DNA from: Nitrosovibrio sp. Nv4
GTDB taxonomy: Bacteria > Pseudomonadota > Gammaproteobacteria > Burkholderiales > SG8-39
DNA length: 32,542 nucleotides
NCBI GenBank assembly: GCA_945906765.1
Contig: CAMDRF010000033.1
Coordinates: forward strand, 1 to 32,542
Direction of reading: 5' to 3'
In this document: in pieces, positions 1-11,215 of the stretch
Position numbering within the stretch: position 1 is the first letter of the stretch
Layout: each line of letters starts with the position of its first letter
Made by a program: the position numbers and the translations under genes
Notes under the pieces: generated by a model
Seen by the model: the letters and a program-made list of their open reading frames with translations, nothing else
The model's database searches: none
Told to the model about the DNA's origin: nothing

Positions 1-10
1 CATGCCGCCA

Positions 11-1153
11 TCAACCCTGCTTGGCCGCTGCCTTTGCAGGCGCGGCCGGCTGGCCGATCTTGGAGTTGGACACGTAGTTGTCGTAGGTGTGCTCGGCGAC
101 GCGGAACCAGAGGAACTGCTCGTCGCGGAACTTCTTCCAGTCCGAATATACGCGCTTGAAGTGGGGGCTCTTGGCCTCGAACTCGGCGTACGTCTCGTAG
201 GCTGCCTTCTCGCAGGCCTCGAGTACCGCACGCGAGAACGGCCGGAGTTGGGTGCCCGCCGCCACCAGCCTGCGCAGCGCCGCCGGGTTCAGCGCGTCGT
301 ACTTGGCCGGCATCCAGAGCGCCGCCTCGTTGCACGCCACCTGCAGCGCCGATTGGAACTGCTTCGGCAGCTCGGCCCACTTCTTTTCGTTGACCAGGCA
401 GTGCGTCATCGGACCGCCTTCCCACCATCCCGGGTAATAGTAGTACTTGGCGACCTTGTTGAGGCCGAGCTTCTCGTCGTCGTAGGGCCCGACCCATTCG
501 GCCGCGTCGATGGTGCCTTTTTCCAGCGCAGGATAGATGTCCGGGGCCGCCAGTTGCGTCGGCACCACGCCGAGCTTTGCCAGAATCACGCCGGTCATGC
601 CGCCGATGCGGAACTTGACGCCCTTCAGGTCGGCGACCGTCTTGATCTCCTTGCGCCAGAAGCCGCCCATCTGGCAGCCGGTGTTGCCGGCCATCATCGC
701 GATGCAGCCATAGTCCTTGAAGAGCGGCGCCATCGCCTCGGCGCCGCCGCCGTGCAGCCACCAGGCCGCCTGCTGGCGCGCGTTGCCGCCGAAAGCGACG
801 GCGGTGCCAAAACCGAATGCCGGGTCCTTGCCAAAGTAGTAGTACGACGCCGTATGGCCGCACTCTACGGTGCCCGCCTGTACCGCGTCGAGCACCTGCA
901 GCCCGGGCACGATTTCGCCCGCCGCGAAGCCGCGGATCTGGAACTTGCCGTCGGTGATCTCGCCGACCCGGCGGCAAATCAGTTCAACACCGCCAAAAAG
1001 CGTATCCAGGCTCTTGGGCCAGCTGGCCGCCATGCGCCAGTTGACGGTCGGCTGCGACGAGACTACGGTCGGCGCCTGCCCGAATACCGGCGCCGCAACG
1101 CTCCCGACTGCCAGGCCCGCCGCGGCTTTCTTGAGAAATGATCTGCGCTTCAT
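11..1153 (-). CDS. TRAP transporter solute-binding protein (DctP family, TakP-like)
   Basis: Periplasmic substrate-binding subunit of a TRAP transporter, 380 aa. It starts with a twin-arginine (Tat) signal, MKRRSFLKKAAAGLAVG, and a probable cleavage site near VFGQA. The mature part resembles the alpha-keto acid/lactate-binding TakP subgroup as I recall it: WRMAASWPKSLDTLFGG, FAAGEIVPGLQVLDAV, VKFRIGG (an Arg typical of the carboxylate-binding pocket) and EWVGPYDDEKLG. The exact ligand is inference. The start is supported by a strong Shine-Dalgarno run (gaggaggagggg) just upstream. No membrane subunits are in the window. A CAT at 1-3, seven bases past the stop, could be the ATG of a following minus-strand gene such as the small permease, but it is cut by the window edge. 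Confidence 0.93.
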   Translation of the reverse strand: MKRRSFLKKAAAGLAVGSVAAPVFGQAPTVVSSQPTVNWRMAASWPKSLDTLFGGVELICRRVGEITDGKFQIRGFAAGEIVPGLQVLDAVQAGTVECGHTASYYYFGKDPAFGFGTAVAFGGNARQQAAWWLHGGGAEAMAPLFKDYGCIAMMAGNTGCQMGGFWRKEIKTVADLKGVKFRIGGMTGVILAKLGVVPTQLAAPDIYPALEKGTIDAAEWVGPYDDEKLGLNKVAKYYYYPGWWEGGPMTHCLVNEKKWAELPKQFQSALQVACNEAALWMPAKYDALNPAALRRLVAAGTQLRPFSRAVLEACEKAAYETYAEFEAKSPHFKRVYSDWKKFRDEQFLWFRVAEHTYDNYVSNSKIGQPAAPAKAAAKQG

Positions 1154-1211
1154 ATATCCCCTCCTCCTCGTTGATTCGATCGGTGGACCTGCGAGTGCAG
1201 TCCGGACGGCG

Positions 1212-1217
1212 ATTCTA
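1212..1217 (-). promoter_or_regulatory. Candidate -10 element for the TRAP binding protein
   Basis: TAGAAT on the minus strand, just downstream of the sirB1-like stop codon, predicts a leader of about 50 nt that carries the strong Shine-Dalgarno of the TRAP gene. The -35 region has no good match, so this is a weak call. Confidence 0.3.
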
Positions 1218-1220
1218 GCC

Positions 1221-2075
1221 TCAATTCAGGCGCGCGCAGCGCAGGGTCAGGTCCACCATTTTCGCCCTGACCTCGTCCTGGTCCGCGGCATCGGGCTCGC
1301 GCTGCAGGTACTCGGCCAGGTCCTGGAGCGCCGGGCGCCAGCATTCCAGGCGCTGGTAGACGAGGCCCCGGTCGCGCAGCTCGACGGCCGACTCCGGCGC
1401 CACGACGACCATCCGGTTCAGCACCGCGAGCAGCCGCTCAGGCTGGTCCTTCTCGCGGTAGACCCCCTTGAGATTGCGCAGCAGACGCGCGAGTATTTGC
1501 CGGTTGTTGGCCGGCTCGAGGAACTGGTCGAGCGGCAACTCGGCGACCGGGACACCGCCCAGTGCCTCGCGCGGTATGACCCGTTTCAGCCGCTCCCGGA
1601 GCTCGGCCTCCGGCTGCGGCACGCCGCCGGAAAACGGATCCAGCATCAGCGTGCCGCCCCGCAGCGGCAACCGCACCAGGAAGTGGCCTGGGAAAGAGAC
1701 GCCCTCGAAGGGCAAACCGATGCGCCGGCCAATCTCCATGTAGAGGATAGAGAGCGTGATCGGTATTCCGGTGCGGCGATCGATGACTTCGTTCAGGTAG
1801 GAGTTGCGCGGATCGTAGTAGTCGTCGGTATTGCCGCCGAATCCCAGATCGTCGAACAGAAATTCATTGAGCGCGATGATCCGGTCTTCGATGAGCGCCT
1901 GTGGCGCGAAGCGCGCGCGAAGACGCGTGGCGAAGCGCTCGAGCTCACCGACATAGCCCTCGATGTCCAGCCCGGGGTAGGCATCCTGCGCGATCTGCAG
2001 GCAGGCCCTTGCCAGTTCGATCCTGTCGTCCTGCCGCGTGACGAGTTCCACGAACGGGTCGAGCCCGGCGCTCAA
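1221..2075 (-). CDS. SirB1 family protein (transglutaminase-like fold plus TPR)
   Basis: 284 aa, using a TTG start. Recognised by the SirB1/transglutaminase-like core with [37 protein letters not shown] and a later FPGHFLVRL segment, followed by a TPR-like helical C-terminus ([20 protein letters not shown], then [16 protein letters not shown]). The biochemical role of the family is not established; a link to peptidoglycan or cell-envelope work is only suggested by the neighbour murJ. The start is chosen because GGAGGT lies five bases before TTG, and that TTG overlaps the murJ stop (TTGA), implying translational coupling. The ORF track extends this frame to 2822, but that extension runs antisense-in-frame through murJ and is not real. 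Confidence 0.85.
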   Translation of the reverse strand: MSAGLDPFVELVTRQDDRIELARACLQIAQDAYPGLDIEGYVGELERFATRLRARFAPQALIEDRIIALNEFLFDDLGFGGNTDDYYDPRNSYLNEVIDRRTGIPITLSILYMEIGRRIGLPFEGVSFPGHFLVRLPLRGGTLMLDPFSGGVPQPEAELRERLKRVIPREALGGVPVAELPLDQFLEPANNRQILARLLRNLKGVYREKDQPERLLAVLNRMVVVAPESAVELRDRGLVYQRLECWRPALQDLAEYLQREPDAADQDEVRAKMVDLTLRCARLN

Positions 2076-3622
2076 TCGGCACCTCCGATGACGAATTGGC
2101 GCAGGCGGAATCCCAGCAGCAGCAGGCAGGCGCCGTAGACCGCGCTCCCCAGCAGCACCAGGCCCGCGAGCATGCCCACTTTCCATTGCCAGCCCGCCGC
2201 CAGCCAGGCCGACGCGGGACCCATCGCAATGACCAGCGCCGCCGCCATTGCGACAACCGACACGCCGACTTTGAGGGTGAAGGCCAGCCACCCCGGCTGC
2301 GGATCGTAAATACCCTGTTTGAGCAGGTACCGATAGAGCAGCGCGGCGTTCAAGCAGGCGCCGAGGCCGATCGCGAGCGCGAGGCCTGCATGCTTGAGCG
2401 GACCGATGAACGCGAGGTTCATGAGCTGCGTCGCGGCAAGCGTGACCAGGCCGATCTTCACCGGCGTCACCACGTTCTGCCGCGCATAGAAGCCGGGCGC
2501 GAGGATTTTCACCAGGATCATGCCGACCAGCCCGAGGCTGTAGGCGACCAGCGCCTCGCGCGTCATCCAGGCATCCTGCGCACTGAATTGTCCGTAGTGG
2601 AACAGCGTCGCGATCAGCGGCATCGCGAGTACCGCCAGCGCCGCCGCCGCCGGCAACGCCAGCAGCAGGGTCACGCGCAACCCCCAATCGAGGAGCCGGC
2701 TGTATTCCGCCGACGCGCCGCCGGCATGGTGTTTCGCCAAGCTGGGCAGAAGAATTGTGCCAAGGGCCGCCCCGAGCACGCCCGCCGGAAATTCCATCAG
2801 GCGGTCGGCGTAATACAGCCACGAGACGCTGCCGGTGACGAGGAACGATGCAAAGATGGTGTTGATCAGCAGCGATATCTGGCTCACCGACACCCCGAAC
2901 ACCGCGGGCGCCATCAGTTTGAGCACGCGCGCGACGCCCGGATGCTTCAGGTCGAAGCGCCAGCGCGGCAGCATGCCGATCTTCCAGAGAAACGGCACTT
3001 GCAGCGCGAGCTGCAGCAGGCCGCCAATGAACACCGCCCAGGCGAGTACCAGCACCGGCGGATCGAAGCGCTCGGCGAAGAACGCGGCGCCGACGATGAA
3101 TGAAACATTCAGCAGCACCGGCGTGAACGCCGGCACCGCGAAGCGGCTCCAGGTATTCAGGACGCCCGCGGCCAGCGCCACCAGCGAGATGAAGAGGATG
3201 TAGGGAAAGGTGATGCGCAGCATCGCCACCGTCAGCTCGAACTTGCCGGGCTCCGCGGCAAAGCCCGGCGCCGATACATAAACAACCAGCGGCGCCAGGG
3301 CCATCCCCAACGCGGTTGCCGCCAACAGCGCGAGGAACAGTGCCGTGGAGACGCAGTCCACCAGTGCCCGCGTATCTTCGGCGCCGGCTTTTCCTTCGTT
3401 GCGGTTGCGCACCTCGGCCAGGATCGGCACGAAAGCCTGCGAAAATGCCCCTTCGGCGAACAGGCGCCGCATCAGGTTGGGGATGCGCAAGGCCACGAAA
3501 AAAGCATCGGTCGCAAGCCCTGCGCCAAACAGCCGGGCAATGAAAGAATCCCGCACGAAGCCCAGCACCCGGGAAAGCAGGGTCATGCTGCTTACGGTAG
3601 CCAGGGTACGCAGGAGGTTCAT
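2072..3622 (-). CDS. murJ: Lipid II flippase MurJ
   Basis: 516 aa polytopic membrane protein of the MurJ/MviN (MOP) family, which flips lipid II across the inner membrane for peptidoglycan synthesis. The N-terminus is diagnostic: [18 protein letters not shown], then [19 protein letters not shown] and [17 protein letters not shown], followed by many hydrophobic segments consistent with about 14 helices. Length fits the family. The chosen start ([13 protein letters not shown]) drops 15 residues from the ORF-track start, which lie in the intergenic region. It is divergent from rpsT with only 38 bp between starts and overlaps the downstream SirB1-like gene by 4 bp. Confidence 0.95.
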   Translation of the reverse strand: MNLLRTLATVSSMTLLSRVLGFVRDSFIARLFGAGLATDAFFVALRIPNLMRRLFAEGAFSQAFVPILAEVRNRNEGKAGAEDTRALVDCVSTALFLALLAATALGMALAPLVVYVSAPGFAAEPGKFELTVAMLRITFPYILFISLVALAAGVLNTWSRFAVPAFTPVLLNVSFIVGAAFFAERFDPPVLVLAWAVFIGGLLQLALQVPFLWKIGMLPRWRFDLKHPGVARVLKLMAPAVFGVSVSQISLLINTIFASFLVTGSVSWLYYADRLMEFPAGVLGAALGTILLPSLAKHHAGGASAEYSRLLDWGLRVTLLLALPAAAALAVLAMPLIATLFHYGQFSAQDAWMTREALVAYSLGLVGMILVKILAPGFYARQNVVTPVKIGLVTLAATQLMNLAFIGPLKHAGLALAIGLGACLNAALLYRYLLKQGIYDPQPGWLAFTLKVGVSVVAMAAALVIAMGPASAWLAAGWQWKVGMLAGLVLLGSAVYGACLLLLGFRLRQFVIGGAD

Positions 3623-3630
3623 GCTAGAAT
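3621..3630 (+). promoter_or_regulatory. Candidate extended -10 promoter of rpsT
   Basis: TGCTAGAAT (an extended -10, TGnTAGAAT) begins inside the divergent murJ start codon and is correctly placed to start an rpsT transcript with a leader of about 24 nt. No convincing -35 hexamer is visible, which is tolerated by extended -10 promoters. Confidence 0.45.
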
Positions 3631-3660
3631 CCGCGCCTTTTTCGAAGCTGGAACAAACAC

Positions 3661-3924
3661 ATGGCAAACATCAAATCGGCCCGCAAGCGGGCGCGCCAGG
3701 CAGTCGGGCTGCGCAGCCGCAACATGAGCCTGCGCACCACCGCGCGCAGCGCGATCAAGGAAGTGAAGAAAGCCATCGCCGCGGGCGACAAGAAAGCCGC
3801 CGCCGCCGCGCTGGTAAAGTCGCAGTCGGTCATCGACCGCGTCGCAGCCAAGGGCGTCGTGCACCGCAACGCCGCCGCGCGCCAGAAGAGCCGCCTCGCC
3901 CACGCCATCAAGGCGATGGCCTAG
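3661..3924 (+). CDS. rpsT: 30S ribosomal protein S20
   Basis: 87 aa, lysine/arginine/alanine-rich, with the typical S20 opening [13 protein letters not shown] and the [21 protein letters not shown]-like helix seen here as [19 protein letters not shown]. It binds 16S rRNA early in 30S assembly. Ends with [10 protein letters not shown], the usual S20 tail. It is a single gene, divergent from murJ and convergent with the DUF3579 gene, whose stop lies 26 bp away. No clear intrinsic terminator is visible in that gap. Confidence 0.97.
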   Translation: MANIKSARKRARQAVGLRSRNMSLRTTARSAIKEVKKAIAAGDKKAAAAALVKSQSVIDRVAAKGVVHRNAAARQKSRLAHAIKAMA

Positions 3925-3950
3925 TACAGAAAACAGGGTCCCTCCCCCAT

Positions 3951-4307
3951 TCAATCAGTATCACCGGCGCGCAGCACCTTGGCGAGCTCGGTCCGGCCGG
4001 CGACGCGCCCGTCACGCGTCTTGAGTTCATTTTCCTCGGCGAAGCCGAGCAGGAAGCGGTAAGCCATCGGCTCGATTTCCTCGAGCCGGATGTCCACCAC
4101 CACGCAGCGCACCCCCGAGGCGGTCACCGGATGAACGTAAGGGGAGTACTGCATGCGATGGTCGCCGCCAAACGCGGACATCACGCCGCACAGACGCTCG
4201 GCCCAGTCGCTCGGCCGGAACGGCTTGCCGTCCAGCGTCACCCCCTGAATGACGAACTCGACGACGGCGGCGTCGGCTGCCGTTCCTCCGCGCATGGCCT
4301 CGAGCAT
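3951..4307 (-). CDS. DUF3579 family protein
   Basis: 118 aa. I recognise the betaproteobacterial DUF3579 family by FVIQGVTLDGKPFRPSDWAE, RLCGVMSAFGGDHRMQYSPY and GVRCVVVDIRLEEIEPMAY. The function is unknown. From memory it often lies between rpsT and arginine genes, as here. Two ATG starts are possible (4307 and 4295); the first lies 5 bases after a TATAAT hexamer, so the message would be leaderless or almost so. A GGAGGAACGG run falls inside the coding region and cannot serve either ATG. It is divergent from the decarboxylase gene, sharing one small AT-rich box with it. Confidence 0.85.
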   Translation of the reverse strand: MLEAMRGGTAADAAVVEFVIQGVTLDGKPFRPSDWAERLCGVMSAFGGDHRMQYSPYVHPVTASGVRCVVVDIRLEEIEPMAYRFLLGFAEENELKTRDGRVAGRTELAKVLRAGDTD

Positions 4308-4312
4308 GCGGA

Positions 4313-4320
4313 ATTATACT
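4313..4320. promoter_or_regulatory. Overlapping divergent -10 boxes (bidirectional promoter candidate)
   Basis: The sequence attatact reads TATAAT on the minus strand (4318 to 4313) and TATACT on the plus strand (4315 to 4320). Standard spacing puts the minus transcript start on or beside the DUF3579 ATG (4307) and the plus start about 2 nt before the decarboxylase ATG (4329). Only 21 bp separate the two start codons. Neither side has a recognisable -35 hexamer or an upstream Shine-Dalgarno. Confidence 0.5.
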
Positions 4321-4328
4321 GACCCCGC

Positions 4329-6311
4329 ATGTCCAAACCCCTCAGCCGGATCCTGGTTATCGAAGACGAGCCGCTTCCCCTGCGCGAGATCGTCAAGGGC
4401 CTGAACGCGGCCGCGCGATCGCTCGACAACCCCCTGGGCATCACCTTCAGCGGCGTCGCCACCGCCCGGGAGGCGCTCGCCGCGATCGAGGCCGGCGGCG
4501 ACATCCAGGCCGTGCTGGTGGATGACAAGCTGTACTCGCTCGCCGAGGGAAAGAAGAACAGCGGCAGGAAGAGGCTGCAGATGTCGGCGCTCGAACTGGT
4601 GCGGCGGATCACACGCTTTCGCCCGGAGCTCGATGTCTACATCCTGATCGCGCAGGAGAAGGAAGACGACGTCGTCGACGCCCTGTTCACCGAGGCGGTG
4701 GACGGCTACTTCTACCGCGAGGAGCGCGACTACCGCGGCATCTACCGCATCCTCAACGCGCAGATCCAGGAAAAAGCGCGCACCCCCTTCACCGACCAGC
4801 TCAAGACCTACGTCTGGATGGCCAAGGACCAGTGGCACACACCGGGCCATTCCTCCGGCGAGTCGCTGCGCGGCAGTCCCTGGGTGAACGATTTCTACGA
4901 ATTCATGGGCGACCACGTGTTCGATGCCGACCTGTCGGTGTCGGTGCCGATGCTCGATTCGCTGATGGAGCCGAGGGGCGTGATTGCGCAAGCGCAGCAG
5001 ATGGCGGCCAAGGCCTTCGGCGCGCGGCGCACCTTTTTCGCCACCAACGGCACCTCGACCGCCAACAAGGTGATCTTCCAGACGCTGCTCGCGCCGGGCG
5101 AGAAGCTGCTGCTCGATCGCAATTGCCACAAGAGCGTGCATCACGGTGTGGTGCTCTCCGGCGCGCACCCGGTTTATCTGGATTCGGCGTTGAACAGGAA
5201 GTACGGGCTGTATGGCCCTGTTCCGAAGAAAACGCTGTTGCGGGAAATTCAAAAACATCCCGACGCACAGGCGTTGATCCTGACCTCCTGCACCTACGAC
5301 GGCCTGCGCTACGACCTCGCGCCCATCGTCGAGGCCGCGCACGCAAGAGGGATCAAAGTCATCGTCGACGAGGCCTGGTACGGCTTCGCGCGCTTCCATC
5401 CGGAATTCCGGCCCACCGCGCTCGAAGCCGGCGCGGACTACGCGACGCAGTCCACGCACAAGGTGCTGTCGGCGTTCTCGCAGGCCTCGATGATCCACGT
5501 CAACGATCCGGACTTCAGGGAACACCTGTTCCGCGAGAACTTCAACATGCACACTTCCACCTCGCCGCAATACAGCCTGATCGCGAGCCTGGACATTGCC
5601 CGCAAACAAGCGACGATGGAGGGCTACAAGCTGCTCTCGCGCACCATCGCGCTCGCCAAGGAATTGCGCCAGCAGATCAATTCCACCGGCGTGTTCCGCG
5701 TGCTGGAGCTGGCCGACCTGCTGCCCGACGAGGTGCGGCGTGACGGCATCCGCCTGGACATCACCAAGGTGACCGTGGATGTGTCGGGCTGCGGCTATAC
5801 CGTGGACGACCTGCAGAAGGAGCTTTTCGACCGCTACAACATCCAGATCGAGAAGAGCACCTTCAACACCATCACCCTGTTGCTCACCATCGGCACCACG
5901 CGCTCCAAGGTTTCGCGCCTGTACGACGCGCTGATGCGCATCTCGCGCGAGAAGCGCGCGCCGCGCCGCCTGGTGCGCGCACCCGAGATCCCCGCGCTCA
6001 CCAGGTTGCGCTACCTGCCGCGCGACGCCTATTACTGCGGCGGCGAGCTCCTTCCCGTGTTCGACGACAAGGAACGCGTCAACCGCAAACTGGCGCACCG
6101 CGTCTGCGCCGACGGCATCGTGCCCTACCCGCCCGGCATCCCGGTGCTGGTCCCCGGGCAGCTCATCACGCCCAAAATCAGCGAGTACCTCGCCAACCTG
6201 CTGCGCTCGCAGAAGCGCACCGAATTGCACGGCATCGTCCACGAGGGCTACCAGCCCTGCGTGCGGGTGCTCAAGCCCAAGGAAGAACGCGGCCTGAAAC
6301 GAATTGGCTGA
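4329..6311 (+). CDS. PLP-dependent Orn/Lys/Arg decarboxylase with receiver-like N-terminal domain
   Basis: 660 aa fold-type I decarboxylase of the bacterial Orn/Lys/Arg group, which turns a basic amino acid into a diamine or agmatine. Residues 1-140 form the 'wing' domain; here it strongly recalls a response-regulator fold (ILVIEDEPLPL, then AVLVDDKLYSL). The PLP domain spans about 150-500: HTPGHSSGES at 170-179, ATNGTSTANK near 238, DEAW at 347-350 and the Schiff-base lysine K378 in STHKVLSAFSQASMIHV. The C-terminal domain contains PYPPGIPVLVPGQ. Substrate cannot be assigned safely; location beside arginine genes is suggestive only. It is shorter than the roughly 710-755 aa E. coli enzymes. 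Its stop codon is part of the first long inverted repeat. Confidence 0.88.
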   Translation: MSKPLSRILVIEDEPLPLREIVKGLNAAARSLDNPLGITFSGVATAREALAAIEAGGDIQAVLVDDKLYSLAEGKKNSGRKRLQMSALELVRRITRFRPELDVYILIAQEKEDDVVDALFTEAVDGYFYREERDYRGIYRILNAQIQEKARTPFTDQLKTYVWMAKDQWHTPGHSSGESLRGSPWVNDFYEFMGDHVFDADLSVSVPMLDSLMEPRGVIAQAQQMAAKAFGARRTFFATNGTSTANKVIFQTLLAPGEKLLLDRNCHKSVHHGVVLSGAHPVYLDSALNRKYGLYGPVPKKTLLREIQKHPDAQALILTSCTYDGLRYDLAPIVEAAHARGIKVIVDEAWYGFARFHPEFRPTALEAGADYATQSTHKVLSAFSQASMIHVNDPDFREHLFRENFNMHTSTSPQYSLIASLDIARKQATMEGYKLLSRTIALAKELRQQINSTGVFRVLELADLLPDEVRRDGIRLDITKVTVDVSGCGYTVDDLQKELFDRYNIQIEKSTFNTITLLLTIGTTRSKVSRLYDALMRISREKRAPRRLVRAPEIPALTRLRYLPRDAYYCGGELLPVFDDKERVNRKLAHRVCADGIVPYPPGIPVLVPGQLITPKISEYLANLLRSQKRTELHGIVHEGYQPCVRVLKPKEERGLKRIG

Positions 6312-6368
6312 AAATCAGGGACAGACCACGTTTTCTCGGTTCGAAAACGTGGTCTGTCCCTGATTTTC
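6310..6368. repeat. Perfect 26-bp inverted repeat, copy 1 of a dispersed family
   Basis: Left arm 6310-6335 and right arm 6343-6368 are exact reverse complements, with a 7-nt loop (tcggttc). The arms contain the core cagggacagaccacgttttc, also found at 11140-11215. The left arm begins inside the decarboxylase stop codon. Each arm ends in an A- or T-rich run, so the hairpin could terminate transcription in either direction. It looks like a REP-type or dispersed palindromic element; family identity is inference. Confidence 0.93.
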
Positions 6369-6386
6369 CTGATACGATTCTTGAGA

Positions 6387-6414
6387 CGGCGGCATCGGCC
6401 GCCGTTTTTCTTTT
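6387..6414 (+). terminator. Intrinsic-terminator-like hairpin abutting the argD ribosome-binding site
   Basis: CGGCGGC / GCCGCCG form a 7-bp all-GC stem with loop atcg, followed at once by TTTTTCTTTT. The T-run ends directly at GGAGA, the argD Shine-Dalgarno. It may simply end the decarboxylase transcript, or be a leader terminator (attenuator) if a promoter lies upstream. A weak TACGAT hexamer lies at 6373-6378. Confidence 0.7.
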
Positions 6415-6424
6415 GGAGACGCCC

Positions 6425-7630
6425 ATGAGCCATGTCATGAACACGTACGCCCGCCAGCCGGTCGCGTTCGTGCGCGGCCAGGGCGTGTGGCTCTACGACG
6501 AGTCGGGCAAGAAGTATCTCGATGCGCTCTCCGGCATCGCGGTCAACACGCTGGGCCACAATCACCCGCGGCTGGTGCGCGCGCTCACGGAACAGATCGG
6601 GCGCATCATCCACAGTTCCAACCTGTTTCAGATGCCGCTGCAGGAGCAGGCGGCCGACCGGATCGCGCAAATCACCGGCCTGGACGAGGTGTTCTTCTGC
6701 AACTCCGGGCTGGAGGCCGGCGAGGCCTCCATCAAGGTCGCGCGCAAGTACGGCCACGACCGCGGCATCGCGGAGCCCGCGATCATCGTTATGGAGAAGG
6801 CTTTCCATGGCCGCTCGCTCGCGACGCTTTCGGCCACCGCCAGCCGCAAGGTCCAGGCGGGCTTCGAGCCGCTGGTGCAGGGTTTCGTGCGCGTGCCGTT
6901 AAACGACCTCGACGCCGTGCGCCAGGTCGCCGCGCACAACAAGAACGTGGTGGCGGTGTTCGTCGAGCCCATCCAGGGCGAAGGCGGCATCAACGTTTCG
7001 CGCCTGGACTACCTGAAGGGCCTGAAGGAGGTCTGCGACCAGAACAAATGGCTGTTCATGTCCGACGAAATTCAATGCGGCCTGGGGCGTACCGGCAAGT
7101 GGTTCGTCTACCAGCACGCCGGCATCCTGCCGGATGTGGTGCCGCTCGCCAAAGGCCTGGCCGGCGGCGTGCCGGTGGGCGCCTGCGTGGTCGGCGGACG
7201 GGCGAAGGGCGTGTTCAAGCCCGGCAATCACGGCTCGACCTTCGGCGGCAATCAGCTGGCGATGTGCGGCGTGATAACCACGCTCGATACGATGCAAGAG
7301 GAAGGGCTGCTCGAAAACGCGGCGCAATGCGGCGCGGCGATGCTCGCGGGACTGAGCGCGTCGCTCGGCGGCTTGCCCGGCGTGGTCCAGATTCGCGGCA
7401 TGGGCCTGATGATCGGCATCGAGCTCGACCGGCCCTGCGGCGAATTGGTGAAGATGGGCCTGGACGCCGGACTGGTGTTCAACGTCACCGCCGACAACGT
7501 TATCCGCCTGCTGCCGGCGCTGGTGATCAGCGCGGCCGAAAGCCGCGAGGTGATCGAGCGGCTGGTGCCGCTGGTGAAGGAGTTCCTCGCGCGGAGCGCG
7601 TCGCAGCCCAAGCTCGCTGCGGCGCGCTGA
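6425..7630 (+). CDS. argD: Acetylornithine aminotransferase
   Basis: 401 aa class-III PLP aminotransferase that converts N-acetylglutamate semialdehyde to N-acetylornithine in arginine synthesis. Motifs include SGIAVNTLGHNHP, FCNSGLEAGEASIKVARK (phosphate-binding region), EPIQGEGG, FMSDEIQCGLGRTGKW (Asp contacting the PLP pyridine nitrogen) and PLAKGLAGGVPVG, where the Lys is the Schiff-base residue. It is closest to the ArgD branch because argF follows only 19 bp later. The ATG at 6425 is preferred over the track's TTG at 6413 because GGAG sits 6 bases before it, and the TTG lies in the T-run and Shine-Dalgarno itself. Confidence 0.93.
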   Translation: MSHVMNTYARQPVAFVRGQGVWLYDESGKKYLDALSGIAVNTLGHNHPRLVRALTEQIGRIIHSSNLFQMPLQEQAADRIAQITGLDEVFFCNSGLEAGEASIKVARKYGHDRGIAEPAIIVMEKAFHGRSLATLSATASRKVQAGFEPLVQGFVRVPLNDLDAVRQVAAHNKNVVAVFVEPIQGEGGINVSRLDYLKGLKEVCDQNKWLFMSDEIQCGLGRTGKWFVYQHAGILPDVVPLAKGLAGGVPVGACVVGGRAKGVFKPGNHGSTFGGNQLAMCGVITTLDTMQEEGLLENAAQCGAAMLAGLSASLGGLPGVVQIRGMGLMIGIELDRPCGELVKMGLDAGLVFNVTADNVIRLLPALVISAAESREVIERLVPLVKEFLARSASQPKLAAAR

Positions 7631-7649
7631 GGCACCGGAGCCGGCCGCC

Positions 7650-10642
<2,993 letters not shown>

Positions 10643-10653
10643 GAAAGACCGGC

Positions 10654-11139
10654 GTGCCGTCGTTCGACATCGTCTCGCAGGTGGACCGCCAGGAAGTAAA
10701 AAACGCGGTCGACCAGGCGAACAAGGAAGTCACCAACCGTTTCGACTTCAAGGGCTCCGACGCCAGAATCGAACTGGCCGAACTGGTGCTCACGGTTTTC
10801 GCCGACGATGAATTCAAGCTCGGCCAGGTGCTGGATGTGCTGCGCGGCCGCATGGCCAAGCGCAACATCGACGTGCGCTGCATCGAACTCGGCGCGGTGG
10901 AGAAGATCTCCGGCGATAAGCTGAAGCAGCCGGTGACCGTCAAGGTCGGCGTGCCGCAGGACAAGGCCAAGCAGATTCAGAAACTGGTGAAAGATGCAAA
11001 ACTGAAAGTGGCCGCGTCGATTCAGGGCGACGCGATTCGCATTTCGGGAGCGAAGAAAGACGACCTGCAGGCCGCCATCCAGCTGGTGCGCGCTTCGGTC
11101 ACCGACCTGCCGCTGCAGTTCACCAACTTCAGGGACTAA
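10654..11139 (+). CDS. yajQ: YajQ family nucleotide-binding protein
   Basis: 161 aa, full length for the family. Opens with [20 protein letters not shown] and has [14 protein letters not shown] and the tail [15 protein letters not shown], all typical of YajQ/DUF520. Some family members bind cyclic di-GMP and affect transcription or virulence; that has not been shown for this protein. The start codon is GTG, with agga about 10 bases upstream. The stop is immediately followed by the second long inverted repeat, which separates it from the convergent amidotransferase gene. Confidence 0.95.
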   Translation: MPSFDIVSQVDRQEVKNAVDQANKEVTNRFDFKGSDARIELAELVLTVFADDEFKLGQVLDVLRGRMAKRNIDVRCIELGAVEKISGDKLKQPVTVKVGVPQDKAKQIQKLVKDAKLKVAASIQGDAIRISGAKKDDLQAAIQLVRASVTDLPLQFTNFRD

Positions 11140-11215
11140 AGGAAAAACAGGGACAGACCACGTTTTCCACGGTATGGCTGAATGGCGGAAAACGTGGTCT
11201 GTCCCTGTTTTTCCT
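11140..11215. repeat. Perfect 29-bp inverted repeat, copy 2 of a dispersed family
   Basis: Arms 11140-11168 and 11187-11215 are exact reverse complements around an 18-nt spacer (acggtatggctgaatggc). They share the core cagggacagaccacgttttc with copy 1 at 6310-6368; the flanks and loop differ. It fills the gap between two convergent genes: it begins one base after the yajQ stop and overlaps two bases of the stop codon of the minus-strand amidotransferase. The CCCTGTTTTTCC arm ends on both strands suit a bidirectional terminator. Confidence 0.93.

Noticed and set aside
2076-2822. N-terminal extension of the SirB1-like ORF through murJ
   Set aside because: It is an out-of-frame reading of murJ, and a TTG with GGAGGT in the correct place explains the true start.
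3925-3950. Possible terminator between rpsT and DUF3579 (agggtccct)
   Set aside because: The palindrome gives only a 4-bp stem and no T-run.
4314-6242. 642-aa open frame antisense to the decarboxylase
   Set aside because: A shadow frame of a GC-rich gene; its product is rich in Arg, Gly, Val and His without any family motif, and the opposite strand encodes an unmistakable PLP enzyme.
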